Shown: positions 7,692 through 16,440, numbered from the stretch's first letter. The stretch is 43,493 nt of DNA from Sediminibacillus massiliensis (GCF_900156915.1 NZ_LT732535.1:2123538-2167030), one strand, 5' to 3'. Notes: generated by a model from the letters alone, not told the origin. Numbers and translations are program-made.

Positions 7692-8996
7692 TTACTCTGA
7701 TTCTGCCTGATCACTGAGACGATTATATTCTTCTGCCATTTGCTCGGAAACCTGCTCAGGTGTAAGTGAACCTGAAAGTAGTTCTTGTCCTGTTGTCCCC
7801 ATTACATCCCACATTCCACTCGGCAAGTAAACGCGGTCAAAGTACGGCTGAACCTTGACATCAGAGTATTGGTCATAGTAATCAGAGTAGTAGTTTTCAG
7901 CATTGACATTTGAGAGACCAGCCGGAAGGTTTGTTCCTTCTGCAACCTGTTTAGCCACTTCTGGCTGGGCCAAAAATTCGACAAATTTCTTTGCGGCATC
8001 CATATGCTCGGTGTCCTTCCAGATAGCAACCGTGTGGCGTTCACCGCCAATCCAGGACTGAACACCTCCTTCATGGATAGCAGGCATAGGCATTACACCG
8101 ACCTTGGCATCCGGGTTGAGCTCTTCAATTTGCGATCCTGAAACACCTCCCCCTACGATAAAGGCGATTTTACCTTGGACAAGCAATTCATTCCGTTGCT
8201 GCAGCTGGGCCGTAAGTACGTCTTCATTCAGCAAGCCTTCATCCTGCATTTGCAACAACTTTTCAGGAAGGAACGTGTAATTAGACCAGTCAAATGTCCG
8301 ATTCAGGAGCTCTTCTTCATAGTTATGATCCGGATGTGTCGTTAACAATGGCGTTGCAAACTGGTCAAAGTACTGACCCAAAGCACTTTTTTCCGAACCA
8401 TGGAACCAAAGAGGTGTAACTTCGCCATTGCTCTTTTCCTCGATTGTTCTAAGCGCATCCATAAACTGGTCAAACGTCTCAGGTGGTTCGACACCATACT
8501 CTTCCAGCACATTGGCATTATAGGTCAATCCATCCTTTGCCTGGTTTAATGGATAGGCATAGACTTTCCCTTCTTCATCCTTCAAGATTGGCTCTAAAGC
8601 AGGGTCGAGGTTTTCCGTCCAGTCCATTTCACTCAAGTCTTCAACATATTCACCGTAGCGGTTTATTGCCCAGCCATGAGTATCGAATACGTCGGGCATA
8701 TCGTTGGCCGCCATTTTCACTCGCAGCAAACTCTCATATTCCCCGGCAGGATAATTTGCATCAATATCGATTTCCGGGTATTCCTCCTCAAACTGAGCAA
8801 CCACATCTTTCATCGTATCTACGTCACTTTCATTGGTAGCAGTAGAATAATAGGAAAGAGTAATTTGATCACCTGTCTCTTCCCCATTCGAGTTGCCGCT
8901 GGCTTCTTCGCCGCCGGCACCTGCTCCTCCAAGACACCCAGTAGCAAATAATGATAAGCCTGTTAACATTCCTATTGTCTTTAACATTCTTTTCAT
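7692..8996 (-). CDS. melE: Alpha-galactoside-binding lipoprotein of ABC transporter (MelE)
   Basis: A 434-aa extracellular sugar-binding protein (family-1 solute-binding type) anchored by a lipid. The signal peptide ends in FATGC, with the lipidated Cys at residue 21, followed by a Gly/Glu/Asn-rich linker and a two-lobed binding domain starting near residue 45 (QITLSYYSTATNESD). It should deliver melibiose/raffinose-family sugars to MelD-MelC. Start at ATG 8996 with GGGAGA 7 nt upstream. A 291-bp gap separates it from melR and contains a cre-like site, a terminator-like hairpin for melR and the 19-bp element shared with melA, so this operon can be controlled independently of melR. Confidence 0.93.
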   Translation of the reverse strand: MKRMLKTIGMLTGLSLFATGCLGGAGAGGEEASGNSNGEETGDQITLSYYSTATNESDVDTMKDVVAQFEEEYPEIDIDANYPAGEYESLLRVKMAANDMPDVFDTHGWAINRYGEYVEDLSEMDWTENLDPALEPILKDEEGKVYAYPLNQAKDGLTYNANVLEEYGVEPPETFDQFMDALRTIEEKSNGEVTPLWFHGSEKSALGQYFDQFATPLLTTHPDHNYEEELLNRTFDWSNYTFLPEKLLQMQDEGLLNEDVLTAQLQQRNELLVQGKIAFIVGGGVSGSQIEELNPDAKVGVMPMPAIHEGGVQSWIGGERHTVAIWKDTEHMDAAKKFVEFLAQPEVAKQVAEGTNLPAGLSNVNAENYYSDYYDQYSDVKVQPYFDRVYLPSGMWDVMGTTGQELLSGSLTPEQVSEQMAEEYNRLSDQAESE

Positions 8997-9020
8997 ATTC
9001 CATTCTCCCTTACTTCATTA

Positions 9021-9039
9021 TTTTATTAAAAAGTTAATC
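9021..9039 (-). promoter_or_regulatory. Putative MelR-type operator upstream of melE
   Basis: TTTTATTAAAAAGTTAATC on the plus strand, 18 of 19 bases identical to 5763-5781 and at the same 25-bp distance from the start codon. Confidence 0.5.
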
Positions 9040-9225
9040 AGTCCCATTGGCGAAGGATTTCCAGTGTAAGGTTCTAAGTTTATGTAAATACAGAATATTG
9101 GGACAATTTAAGAAAAGACTAGCTTGAGTAAGCTTGCTAATTAGTGGTCAAAATTTGAATGAAGGTGTTACCTGTGCAATTTTTCTTCACCTCCTAAAAG
9201 GACTTTAATTAACCAACTAACTCAT

Positions 9226-9239
9226 TGAAAGCGCATTCA
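9226..9239 (-). promoter_or_regulatory. cre-like site (CcpA) upstream of melE
   Basis: TGAAAGCGCATTCA matches the catabolite-responsive element consensus with one deviation in the palindrome. Confidence 0.55.
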
Positions 9240-9255
9240 TAACCTTGTATAAGTA

Positions 9256-9275
9256 AAGCACCATATGAGGTGCTT
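9256..9275 (-). terminator. Hairpin after melR
   Basis: Perfect 7-bp stem AAGCACC/GGTGCTT with a 6-nt loop, 12 bp beyond the melR stop; weak T-run (TTTACTT) on the minus side, so possibly partial termination. Confidence 0.55.
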
Positions 9276-9287
9276 CATAATTTTTTA

Positions 9288-10352
9288 TCAAGTAGAAGAG
9301 GCTGACATCTTGTTTTCCAGTGTTTTATTATGACTTCCACAGCTTTCACGGATCACTAACTTCGTTGGAATAGTAACCTTTAGCGGGATTTCTCTCCCTT
9401 TCATCCTGTCCAGTAATAACCGGAACCCTGTCCGCCCCATCTGTTCAGTGTGTACATGGATGGTTGTAAGAGGAACACTGGCAAACTTAGCCATCTCGAT
9501 GTCATCAAAGCCAACTAAAGCAACCTGTTCAGGTACATTGAACCCCTTTTCCTGCAAAGCTCTTAAGGCGCCAATCGCCATCGGATCACTGGCTACAAAA
9601 AAAGCTTCAGGCAAATCCCCCTTCTCAATTGCTTGGCACATCAATTCATACCCTTGCGACATCGTGTAATCACTGACATAGATATCATCAGGGCGAAAGA
9701 GCCCCTCTTGTTTCATTCGTTTTTCAAAGGTCTGTTGGCGCTCGTCGTCATTCATGCTCCGCTTTTCCCCATTGAAATGTTCTTGTTGCCTTCCCCCAAT
9801 ATAGCCAATTCGTTTTTTGCCACAGGTAAACAAGTGTTCAATGACTATGTTTGTTGCTTTTTCAAAATCGATTACAACCGAGTCATACTTTTCTTCATCC
9901 GGTGAGTAATCAATATAGACGGCATTTTTGTTTTTGCTCGTAAATAGATTGATTGTTTCTTCATTCAGCTTGCCAATCACTATCAACCCATCCATTTCTG
10001 CTTCTACCTTTTCTTTCGGCAAATGATGCAACCGGAATACTTCTGGAGCTGGAAGGTCTTGATCCTTGCACTCCTGTTCGACCCCCTGTCTTATGGCTAA
10101 AAAATAAGGGTCACTTAACTCTTCTTCAAGTGAATGACAAAGCAGGATGCCGACTTTTGTGATATTTTCTTGTTCAGTAATTTTTTCTGCCCTGCGCTGT
10201 TTCACTGGTTTATATTTTAATTCTTCTGCTGCCTTAAGTATCCTCTGTCTCGTTCCTTCTGCTACCGATAAGGTCAAATCATTATTCAGCACCCGGGATA
10301 CAGTGGCAGCAGATACTTTCGAAAGGTTCGCGATATCCTTGATCGTAGCCAT
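9288..10352 (-). CDS. melR: LacI-family regulator of the mel operon
   Basis: A 354-aa LacI/GalR-type repressor. The N-terminal helix-turn-helix (ATIKDIANLSKVSAATVSRV, residues 2-21) is followed by the hinge helix and a periplasmic-binding-protein-like effector domain (about 65-335). The C-terminal domain retains the VALVGFDDIEMAKF and LTTIHVHTEQMG elements. Position and length agree with B. subtilis MelR (MsmR), the repressor of the alpha-galactoside operon, so a melibiose- or galactose-type inducer is likely. Its promoter (10424-10452) has a palindrome over the -35. ATTAACT-type AT-rich elements at 10395 and 10512 suggest autoregulation. Start at ATG 10352. Confidence 0.88.
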   Translation of the reverse strand: MATIKDIANLSKVSAATVSRVLNNDLTLSVAEGTRQRILKAAEELKYKPVKQRRAEKITEQENITKVGILLCHSLEEELSDPYFLAIRQGVEQECKDQDLPAPEVFRLHHLPKEKVEAEMDGLIVIGKLNEETINLFTSKNKNAVYIDYSPDEEKYDSVVIDFEKATNIVIEHLFTCGKKRIGYIGGRQQEHFNGEKRSMNDDERQQTFEKRMKQEGLFRPDDIYVSDYTMSQGYELMCQAIEKGDLPEAFFVASDPMAIGALRALQEKGFNVPEQVALVGFDDIEMAKFASVPLTTIHVHTEQMGRTGFRLLLDRMKGREIPLKVTIPTKLVIRESCGSHNKTLENKMSASST

Positions 10353-10423
10353 CTGTGTACCCTCTCATTCTTTTTTGGCTTCCGCCTTCTTTTTATTAAC
10401 TAAACATTTACTATGTTGGGACT

Positions 10424-10452
10424 ATAATAACATTTAAATAAAGCGCTTTCAA
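10424..10452 (-). promoter_or_regulatory. melR promoter with cre/LacI-type palindrome over the -35
   Basis: Minus strand TTGAAA (10447-10452), 17-nt spacer, TATTAT (10424-10429). The perfect palindrome AAAGCGCTTT (10440-10449) overlaps the -35 box, a position suited to repression by CcpA or a LacI-family protein. Confidence 0.7.
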
Positions 10453-10693
10453 TAGCTTTTTGGGTAATTAATAGAATAATTTACTGATTATTTTTGTTAT
10501 TTTACCAATTCATTAACTAAAAAATTAATTAAGCAGATTATCCTGTAACTAGAGGGTTCTGTTTTTAAGCGGAACTTAATGTGCGAAAAGCTGCGACAAT
10601 TATATTGTCATTTAGGGGTCACTTTTAACTTAAATAGAATTTGATGCTTGTAGAATATTATTTATATAAGGTATGAAGTTGGCTTGGCCGCAT
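10453..10693. other. Intergenic region, no gene seen
   Basis: AT-rich spacer between the melR promoter and the terminator of the next gene. It contains ATTAACT-N5-ATTAAT-like sequence (10512-10529) related to the mel elements, a short stretch of GCGGAA/GCGAAA/GCGACA blocks (about 10569-10600) and the palindrome GACAAT-N3-ATTGTC (10595-10609). No ORF with a ribosome binding site is visible. Confidence 0.6.
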
Positions 10694-10735
10694 AAAAAAG
10701 AGCCTGGAATGGTAACGATCCAAAATCCAAGCTCT
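10694..10735 (-). terminator. Terminator of the small membrane-protein gene
   Basis: Minus strand AGAGC-T-TGGA stem paired with TCCA-G-GCTCT across a longer loop, followed by six T residues (10694-10699). Confidence 0.7.
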
Positions 10736-10794
10736 AAAATACATTATGTTTCTTCTTCCACCAAACCCTTTTGTTAGTTCGAATAAGTGCTATG

Positions 10795-11043
10795 TCATAT
10801 TAATAGATGAGCAAAAGTTATTGAAATAATCCCAATTAAAAGCAATCCACAGGTAACAATTTTCCTGCCTATATTGTTTTTAAAAAATAGGTAAACAAAA
10901 CCAACATATACAACAGTAGCTATCGAACAAAAAGTGATACCTGAAATTAACTTTTCAACAGTATAACCACCGAAGATAAAATGTAGAATAGTTACTGGAA
11001 ACGAGATTAAAGCAATCAAATAATGGAGCTTTTTAACATCCAT
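10795..11043 (-). CDS. Small membrane protein of unknown function
   Basis: An 82-aa protein consisting of three hydrophobic segments (about residues 6-25, 32-54 and 60-81) with few charged residues between them, so it is probably an integral membrane protein with three helices. No family is recognised. The start at ATG 11043 has GGAGGG 5 nt upstream and the gene has its own terminator, which supports it being expressed. It lies between the mel operon and the hxlA operon on the same strand but is separated from the latter by the operon terminator at 11146-11181, so it is probably independent. Confidence 0.7.
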   Translation of the reverse strand: MDVKKLHYLIALISFPVTILHFIFGGYTVEKLISGITFCSIATVVYVGFVYLFFKNNIGRKIVTCGLLLIGIISITFAHLLI

Positions 11044-11145
11044 TTAATCCCTCCGTTTCCATTATGTACGATTAAAATAAGTTAAAGATTCAATAACCTT
11101 AGTATTTTTATTAGTTTAATAGCTTTTCTCCTTCAACTATACTTA

Positions 11146-11181
11146 TCAAAAAAGCCTTACCATTAAACATGGCAAGGCTTT
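11146..11181 (-). terminator. Terminator of the hxlB-TRAP-rpiA-kinase-hxlA operon
   Basis: Minus strand AAAGCCTTGCCA paired with TGGTAAGGCTTT around a 7-nt loop, followed by a T-run. Confidence 0.88.
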
Positions 11182-11255
11182 ATCCAATAACTGGTTTATT
11201 CATATTTTCATTGTCATTTTGCTTGTAAATCGACGGTCTGAATTGCTCTTACACA

Positions 11256-11876
11256 CTAACCTGCCATAATCTCCTTCATCTTCCCTGCAACATCTTTCGG
11301 GTTATCCGCTTTTGTAATCGCACTTCCTACGATCACAATATCAGGCTGTTCCCGGACTATGCCTGGAAGTGTCTCCAGGTTCACCCCGCCAGCTACAGAA
11401 ACTTCGAAATCATATCCTTTCACCAAAGAAAACAAGTCGGTACTGAAGCCGCCTTCCTGTTGTTTGTCTTTTCCGACATGCAGGCTGACCATGTCAACGT
11501 CCAAATCATGCAGCTCTTTGATTTTGTCTCTTGAATCGACTTCCAGCAAATCGATCATAATCCGTTTTCCGTATTGCCTGGCTACCTCCAATGTATCCTT
11601 GATCGTCAGGCCGGAGGAAAAAGCCATCACCGTCATGATGTCTGTTCCGGCTTCGAATGCCTGCTTTGCTTCATGTTTCCCCGCATCACAAGTTTTCATA
11701 TCTGCCAAAATCGTTTTCTCCGGATACAGCTTCCGCATATCCCGTACAATATCCATCCCGTACTCCTTGATGACTCCGGTACCGATTTCAATGATATCTA
11801 CGGATCCCTTTGTTTCATTTACAATTTCGATGCACTTATCCTTCGAAAGACGATCAAGTGCTAACTGCAATTTCAT
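11256..11876 (-). CDS. hxlA: 3-hexulose-6-phosphate synthase family protein
   Basis: A 206-aa TIM-barrel enzyme of the OMP-decarboxylase superfamily, HPS branch. HPS condenses formaldehyde with ribulose 5-phosphate to D-arabino-3-hexulose 6-phosphate, reversibly. Visible active-site elements are D8, E30, the DMKTCD motif (59-64), H133 of LHVGKD, VAGGV (161-165) and the phosphate-binding VGSAIT (183-188). Length matches HxlA (about 210 aa). The segment after strand 4 reads MAFSSGLTIK where HPS usually has GVxD-type residues, so substrate specificity could differ; the related 3-keto-L-gulonate-6-phosphate decarboxylases share the fold. It is the last gene of the operon, 13 nt after the kinase. 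The operon also has hxlB, which supports HPS. Confidence 0.85.
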   Translation of the reverse strand: MKLQLALDRLSKDKCIEIVNETKGSVDIIEIGTGVIKEYGMDIVRDMRKLYPEKTILADMKTCDAGKHEAKQAFEAGTDIMTVMAFSSGLTIKDTLEVARQYGKRIMIDLLEVDSRDKIKELHDLDVDMVSLHVGKDKQQEGGFSTDLFSLVKGYDFEVSVAGGVNLETLPGIVREQPDIVIVGSAITKADNPKDVAGKMKEIMAG

Positions 11877-11889
11877 CTATGTCACCCCT

Positions 11890-12840
11890 TTATCTTTCGA
11901 TTACTTCCACTTCGCCGAGTCTGCCCTGTACGTCCTCGTAATAAGGAAGTCCTTCATTATCGCCGATGACACCGACTACCATGGAGCCGATCGTGTTCGC
12001 AAAATGAAGTGTTTTTTGAAGCGTCCAGCCTTGCAATATGCCGTACAACATTCCCGAATTGAAGCCGTCTCCTGCCCCGACCGTATCCACTACCTTCGGA
12101 GCCTTGACAGGCGGTTCTACGATATATTCTCCGTCATGGTAGCCGACAGAGCCCTTCTCCCCTTGTTTGATCGCAACATAGGAGATATTCAAAGCCTTCA
12201 ACTTTTCGATGATTGCTTCAGGCTCTTTTTCCCCGATAATAATGTCCATTTCCTCATCACCGGCAAGCAAAATATCCACATGTGGAAGGATTTTAGACAA
12301 TACGGTCCTCGCTTCTTCCTTGCTCCACATCCTCAGCCGGATATTCGGATCAAAGGAAATCATGACACCGTTTTGTTTAGCCAAAGCAATCGCGCGCTCG
12401 AAAATCTCCATGTTCTTTGGATGAATCGCCGGGAAAATACCGGTAAGATGGAGGATTTTCGCCTGTTTGAAATAATCCTCATCCAAATCGTCCGGCGTCA
12501 TGGTCAAAACCGGTGACTTGTCGCGGTAATAAAATGTTCGGCCGCTTCCGTCTTCCATGATCTCTTTGAAGTTGATGGAAGTCGGATAACCGTCGACGAA
12601 CTTCACTTGGGAAACATCGATCCCTTCCCCGCGGGCAAAGGTCTGAATCGTCTTACCAAATTCATCCTTACCCAATCTGCTTATATAACCCGCTTTCAAA
12701 CCCAGTCGGCTGCAGCCCACTGCCAAATTGAGTTCTGCTCCAGCCACGCTTTTTTCGAATCCGTTAACAAATTTCAACGGGCCCGTTGAAGCGGGATTGA
12801 ACACAATCATTGCTTCTCCAATCGTAATGACATCGTTCAT
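11890..12840 (-). CDS. PfkB-family sugar kinase, KdgK-like
   Basis: A 316-aa ribokinase-fold kinase, most like 2-dehydro-3-deoxygluconokinase. Features are the N-terminal ITIGEAMIVF strand, the AGAELNLAVGCSRLG segment (about 33-47), the FYYRDKSP substrate loop (about 103-110) and the C-terminal anion-hole signature DTVGAGDGFNSG (about 248-259) with the catalytic Asp. It would phosphorylate a sugar or keto-acid imported by the TRAP transporter. No KDPG aldolase is encoded nearby, so a simple ketodeoxygluconate pathway is not completed here, and the true substrate is open. Start at ATG 12840 with AGGGAGG upstream. It lies between rpiA (24 nt) and hxlA (13 nt). Confidence 0.85.
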   Translation of the reverse strand: MNDVITIGEAMIVFNPASTGPLKFVNGFEKSVAGAELNLAVGCSRLGLKAGYISRLGKDEFGKTIQTFARGEGIDVSQVKFVDGYPTSINFKEIMEDGSGRTFYYRDKSPVLTMTPDDLDEDYFKQAKILHLTGIFPAIHPKNMEIFERAIALAKQNGVMISFDPNIRLRMWSKEEARTVLSKILPHVDILLAGDEEMDIIIGEKEPEAIIEKLKALNISYVAIKQGEKGSVGYHDGEYIVEPPVKAPKVVDTVGAGDGFNSGMLYGILQGWTLQKTLHFANTIGSMVVGVIGDNEGLPYYEDVQGRLGEVEVIER

Positions 12841-12864
12841 GCCAGTGCCTCCCTTGGTGTTGTA

Positions 12865-13548
12865 TCATTTGCGTGTAGTCTCTTTTGGCCTGCCGTCGAC
12901 TCCGGAAATGACTTTGTCGGCCATCCCGGTAAACAACCCGGTTTCGACTACTCCGACAAGCGATTTCAGCTGCTTGTGGAGGTCTTCCGGGTCGAGAATA
13001 TGGTCGAATCGGCAGTCGAGAATATAATTGCCGTTGTCTGAGACGAACACTTCCCCGTCTTTTTTGCGAAGAACTGGATCACAACCCAGCTCAGCAATAC
13101 GGTTTGCCGTGACTTGCCATCCAAATGGAACGACCTCAACTGGCAGCGGAAATGCCCCCAATTGGTCGACACGTTTCGAATCATCGATAATGACGATCAG
13201 TTCATCTGCTATGGCGTCGACGATTTTCTCCCTGACAAGAGAGCCCCCGCCCCCTTTTAACAAGTTGAAATGCTGATCGACCTCATCAGCACCATCGATC
13301 GCTACATCAATCTTTTCCATATCGGAAAAGTCGGTCAAAGGAATCCCCAATTCCTTTGCCAACCGTTCCGTTTTAAGGGATGTCGGAATCCCTGTTATTT
13401 TTAACCCCTCTGTTTTGATACGTTCCCCCAACTTTTTCAGCATCCAGTTCACCGTCGAACCGGATCCTAAGCCGACGACCATTCCATCTTTGATATACTT
13501 GACAGCTTCCTCGCCGGCAGCTTTTTTATTTTCGATTTCCATCCCCAT
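12865..13548 (-). CDS. rpiA: Ribose-5-phosphate isomerase A
   Basis: A 227-aa RpiA, which interconverts ribose 5-phosphate and ribulose 5-phosphate. All signature elements are present: GLGSGST (residues 26-32) for phosphate binding, IDGADEVD (84-91) with active-site aspartates, and KGGGGSLVREK (98-108) with the catalytic Glu and Lys. Length matches the family. Its placement inside the hxlA/hxlB operon is informative because its product, ribulose 5-phosphate, is the formaldehyde acceptor of HxlA. Bacillus species usually rely on RpiB-type enzymes, so an operon-borne RpiA is likely pathway-specific. Start at ATG 13548 with AAGGAG 9 nt upstream. Confidence 0.96.
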   Translation of the reverse strand: MGMEIENKKAAGEEAVKYIKDGMVVGLGSGSTVNWMLKKLGERIKTEGLKITGIPTSLKTERLAKELGIPLTDFSDMEKIDVAIDGADEVDQHFNLLKGGGGSLVREKIVDAIADELIVIIDDSKRVDQLGAFPLPVEVVPFGWQVTANRIAELGCDPVLRKKDGEVFVSDNGNYILDCRFDHILDPEDLHKQLKSLVGVVETGLFTGMADKVISGVDGRPKETTRK

Positions 13549-13581
13549 GGATTTTCGCTCCTTCTTCCAAATTGTGCGTGA

Positions 13582-14868
13582 TTAGAATAGACTAGGATTA
13601 ATCATTTTCGGTACATAAAAGGCGATTTCCGGGAAGAAGGCAATGAACAAGAGCACCACAACTACGATTGTGATATAAGGCATTACCGCTTTGAAAGACC
13701 GTTCGATCGACAGTTTTCCGATCTTGGCGGCCAACAACAGACACAACCCGTATGGTGGTGTCACCAGTCCGATCGCCAAAGTGATGATGACAATCAAGCC
13801 AAGGTGGATCGGGTCAACCCCGAACTGCAAGGCCGTCGGCAAAATAACCGGCACGAACAGAATCATGGCCGGAATCGCGTCCATAAATGTTCCCACGAAC
13901 AGGAAAAAGGCGATGATAATAAGGATGAACAACCCTTTTGAACCGATGTTGTTCGTGAAGAATTCCTGTGCCATAGTACCGAGCTGGTAGTAACTCATCA
14001 ATTCACCTAAAGCACTTGCTGTTGCTAAAGCAAATAAAGACAACGAGCTTAACGCCAGTGTATCGACCAGAATTTTCGGCAGGTCCTTCAGTTTCAATGT
14101 CTTATAGAAGAACATGCTGATCACCAATGTGTACAAAGAAGCAACCGCAGCGGCTTCTGTAGCCGTGAAGAATCCTGTCACGATTCCGCCGATAATGATA
14201 AAAACCGTGAACAAGGCTGGAATCGTTTCCATTAATAGTTTAAGGAATTTCTTGAATTCCACTCTTGCGCTTTTTTCAAAATTTTTCCTGACTGCCAAAA
14301 TATAAACAAAAACCATCATCGCCAAGCCGATTAAAATCCCTGGTACGATTCCACCAAGAAACAAAGCACCGACAGAAGCGTTGGTCAACCCCGCAAAAAT
14401 GATCATCGGGATACTTGGTGGAATGACAACCCCCACAGTGGAAGAAGCCGCTGTAACCCCTACAGCCGTTTCTTTGTCATATCCTTTTTTGACCATGCTC
14501 GGAATCAGGATTTTTCCGACACCAGCTGTATCTGCCTGCGAAGCACCGGACACCCCGGCGAACATCATCGATACTAGGATATTGGCATGAGCCAATCCTC
14601 CACGAATCGGTCCGACGATCGCTAAAGCCAGATCGATCATTTTCTCGGAAATTTTTCCCGAATTCATTAAGTTGGCGGCTAGAATGAATAATGGAACCGC
14701 TAGTAACACGAACGAGTCAAGTCCGTTCAACATCTTCATCGGGACGGTCATCCCGGGTGTATAAGGAATATTGAAAATGCCCAGTACGGCAACGATTCCA
14801 ATAACGAATGCGATCGGGACACCGACAAACATCAATACGATAAATAAACCAATCAACAGGAATCCCAT
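13582..14868 (-). CDS. TRAP transporter large permease (DctM type)
   Basis: A 428-aa polytopic membrane protein of the DctM family, the ion-coupled translocating subunit of tripartite ATP-independent transporters. It shows about a dozen hydrophobic segments with family motifs such as VPLFILAANLM (about 57-67), SGASQADTAGVG, AASSTVGVVIPPSIPMI (about 140-157), PYGLCLLLAAK near the C-terminus, and the repeated GxxTxxEAAA-type element (FFTATEAAAVASLY). It overlaps the small-permease gene by one base (TAATG), so the two are translationally coupled. The C4-dicarboxylate name is historical; with rpiA, hxlA/hxlB and a kinase alongside, a sugar or sugar-acid substrate is more likely. Confidence 0.94.
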   Translation of the reverse strand: MGFLLIGLFIVLMFVGVPIAFVIGIVAVLGIFNIPYTPGMTVPMKMLNGLDSFVLLAVPLFILAANLMNSGKISEKMIDLALAIVGPIRGGLAHANILVSMMFAGVSGASQADTAGVGKILIPSMVKKGYDKETAVGVTAASSTVGVVIPPSIPMIIFAGLTNASVGALFLGGIVPGILIGLAMMVFVYILAVRKNFEKSARVEFKKFLKLLMETIPALFTVFIIIGGIVTGFFTATEAAAVASLYTLVISMFFYKTLKLKDLPKILVDTLALSSLSLFALATASALGELMSYYQLGTMAQEFFTNNIGSKGLFILIIIAFFLFVGTFMDAIPAMILFVPVILPTALQFGVDPIHLGLIVIITLAIGLVTPPYGLCLLLAAKIGKLSIERSFKAVMPYITIVVVVLLFIAFFPEIAFYVPKMINPSLF

Positions 14869-15353
14869 TATTCACTAACCTCCTTCGTGTTGAAATTTTT
14901 AATATGGCTGACTAGATGGGACAAGGAGTAGACGATCATGGTCGATGCCATGATCGGTATCGACAGCCATACATATCCCATTTTCATTGCAGGAAGAGAC
15001 GCCCACGTGTAGTCCCAAAAGCGTTGGACAACCTGAATCCCGTATAGAAAAATAGCAATATTGAATAAAATAAGGACAATATCATTGAAAATATTGAGTG
15101 TGTGTTTTGGTTTGTTTTTCAACTTTCTCTGCAGCATATCAAAGGTAAAGTGATCCCTTCTGTTGACCATCACTGCAGCTCCCATGAAGACGGCCCAGAT
15201 AAACGAATAGTTGGCAACCTCTTCCGTCCAGATAACCGAAATGCCAAGATGACGGGTGACAATTTGAATGACAATTGCTACAAAGAATACGGTCAAAAAG
15301 GCGACGCCTGCCGTCAATTGAATTTTTTCCAGTATGCGAATAAACCGGCTCAT
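14868..15353 (-). CDS. TRAP transporter small permease (DctQ type)
   Basis: A 161-aa membrane protein with four predicted transmembrane helices, the DctQ subunit that partners DctM. The WTEEVANYSFIW motif in the second helix and the NRRDHFTFDML segment after the third are typical. I place the start at ATG 15353 because GAGGAGG lies 6 nt upstream; the GTG at 15368 would fall within that ribosome binding site. A stem-loop at 15376-15400 precedes it, separating it from the binding-protein gene. Confidence 0.92.
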   Translation of the reverse strand: MSRFIRILEKIQLTAGVAFLTVFFVAIVIQIVTRHLGISVIWTEEVANYSFIWAVFMGAAVMVNRRDHFTFDMLQRKLKNKPKHTLNIFNDIVLILFNIAIFLYGIQVVQRFWDYTWASLPAMKMGYVWLSIPIMASTMIVYSLSHLVSHIKNFNTKEVSE

Positions 15354-15375
15354 GTTGATCCTCCTCACTAAAGGC

Positions 15376-15400
15376 GAAAGGACACGCAGCGTGCCCTTTC
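15376..15400 (-). promoter_or_regulatory. Intercistronic stem-loop between TRAP binding protein and permeases
   Basis: GAAAGG-A-CACG stem paired with CGTG-C-CCTTTC around a 3-nt loop; no T-run. It probably acts as partial attenuator or mRNA-stabilising element. Confidence 0.6.
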
Positions 15401-15420
15401 TTTAATTGTCGTTATACTAA

Positions 15421-16440
15421 TTATTTCGCATCTCTGATTTGTTGCAGTAAGTCTTCTACACCCATCTCTTTTGCTGCTTCATCTTGAAGAGGTTTTGCCA
15501 GTTCGATGAAAGGCTGTCTGTCGATTTCATTGATTTCAGCACCGTCTTCCACCGCCTTTTCCTTGTACTCTTCTTCCTGTACGTAAAGGGCTTCTCTTTC
15601 CGCTTTGACAGATTCTTCAGCAGCTTTCATGATGATTTCTTTCTGCTCATCGGAATAAGAGTCGAACTTGCGGCCGTTCACCAGCAATAGACGAGTCGTA
15701 TAATCATGGGCTGTTTCTGTTACATATTTTCCATTGTCTGTAGTGTGATGATTTTGCTGGACAAAATATGGGTATGCGTTTTCAGATGAGTCGACTACAT
15801 CCTGCTGCAATGCTTGATAAAGTTCTCCCCATGCCACTGATGTCGGTACAGCCCCGGTCTCTTTCCAGTAGTTTGCTACTACGCCGGAAGTTTGCGTTCT
15901 GATTGTCATGCCTTTCAAGTCATCCATCGATTGCAAAGGCTTCTTACCATAATAATGTCTTACACCTGCAGTCCAATAACCGACGATTTTGAAATCATTG
16001 TTTGATTTTTCATTGATAATATCTGCAACCTTTTCGCCAACTTCACCGTCAACGACATTTTCCCAATGCTCGTAGCTGTCGAACAGGTATGGCATTGCAA
16101 AAAGATCGACTTCCTTGATACCTGTCTGTGTCATGAAACCTGGTGATACAAGTACAACGTCTGCTCCGCCTGTCTGTAACTTCTCAACAAGCTCCGATTC
16201 TTCTGTACCGATTGTTCCTGCATGTACTTCCACTTCGATTGCACCGTCTGACTCTTCTTCTGCTACTTCTTTAAATTTCACTAAACCGTCTTGATATGGA
16301 TTTTCTGGTGATGTTTGGTTATGTGCGGCAACCAATTTGATGTTTTCCGGTGCTTCCCCTTCTCCGCTTGCTCCGCTGTTCCCGCAGCCGGCAAGTGCCG
16401 TAACCGCTATCAACAATAGTAAAAATGCTAGTTTTTTCAT
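15421..16440 (-). CDS. TRAP transporter substrate-binding lipoprotein (DctP type)
   Basis: A 339-aa extracytoplasmic solute-binding protein. A lipoprotein signal peptide ends in LAGC (Cys at about residue 19), followed by a Gly/Ser/Glu linker and the DctP domain. The family arginine that binds the substrate carboxylate lies in the MTIRTQTSG segment, the usual context of this residue in DctP proteins, which suggests an acidic ligand such as a sugar acid. The start is ATG 16440 with AGGGAG 8 nt upstream; the GTG at 16458 overlaps that site. Second gene of the operon, after hxlB, and first of the transporter set. Confidence 0.93.
   Translation of the reverse strand: MKKLAFLLLLIAVTALAGCGNSGASGEGEAPENIKLVAAHNQTSPENPYQDGLVKFKEVAEEESDGAIEVEVHAGTIGTEESELVEKLQTGGADVVLVSPGFMTQTGIKEVDLFAMPYLFDSYEHWENVVDGEVGEKVADIINEKSNNDFKIVGYWTAGVRHYYGKKPLQSMDDLKGMTIRTQTSGVVANYWKETGAVPTSVAWGELYQALQQDVVDSSENAYPYFVQQNHHTTDNGKYVTETAHDYTTRLLLVNGRKFDSYSDEQKEIIMKAAEESVKAEREALYVQEEEYKEKAVEDGAEINEIDRQPFIELAKPLQDEAAKEMGVEDLLQQIRDAK

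Noticed and set aside
11359-12516. 385-codon plus-strand reading frame
   Set aside because: It lies antisense across the well-supported hxlA and kinase genes and shows no family features.
13582-16440. C4-dicarboxylate uptake as the role of the TRAP transporter
   Set aside because: The DctPQM names are historical, and the flanking kinase, isomerase and hexulose enzymes with a LacI-type repressor argue for a sugar or sugar acid.
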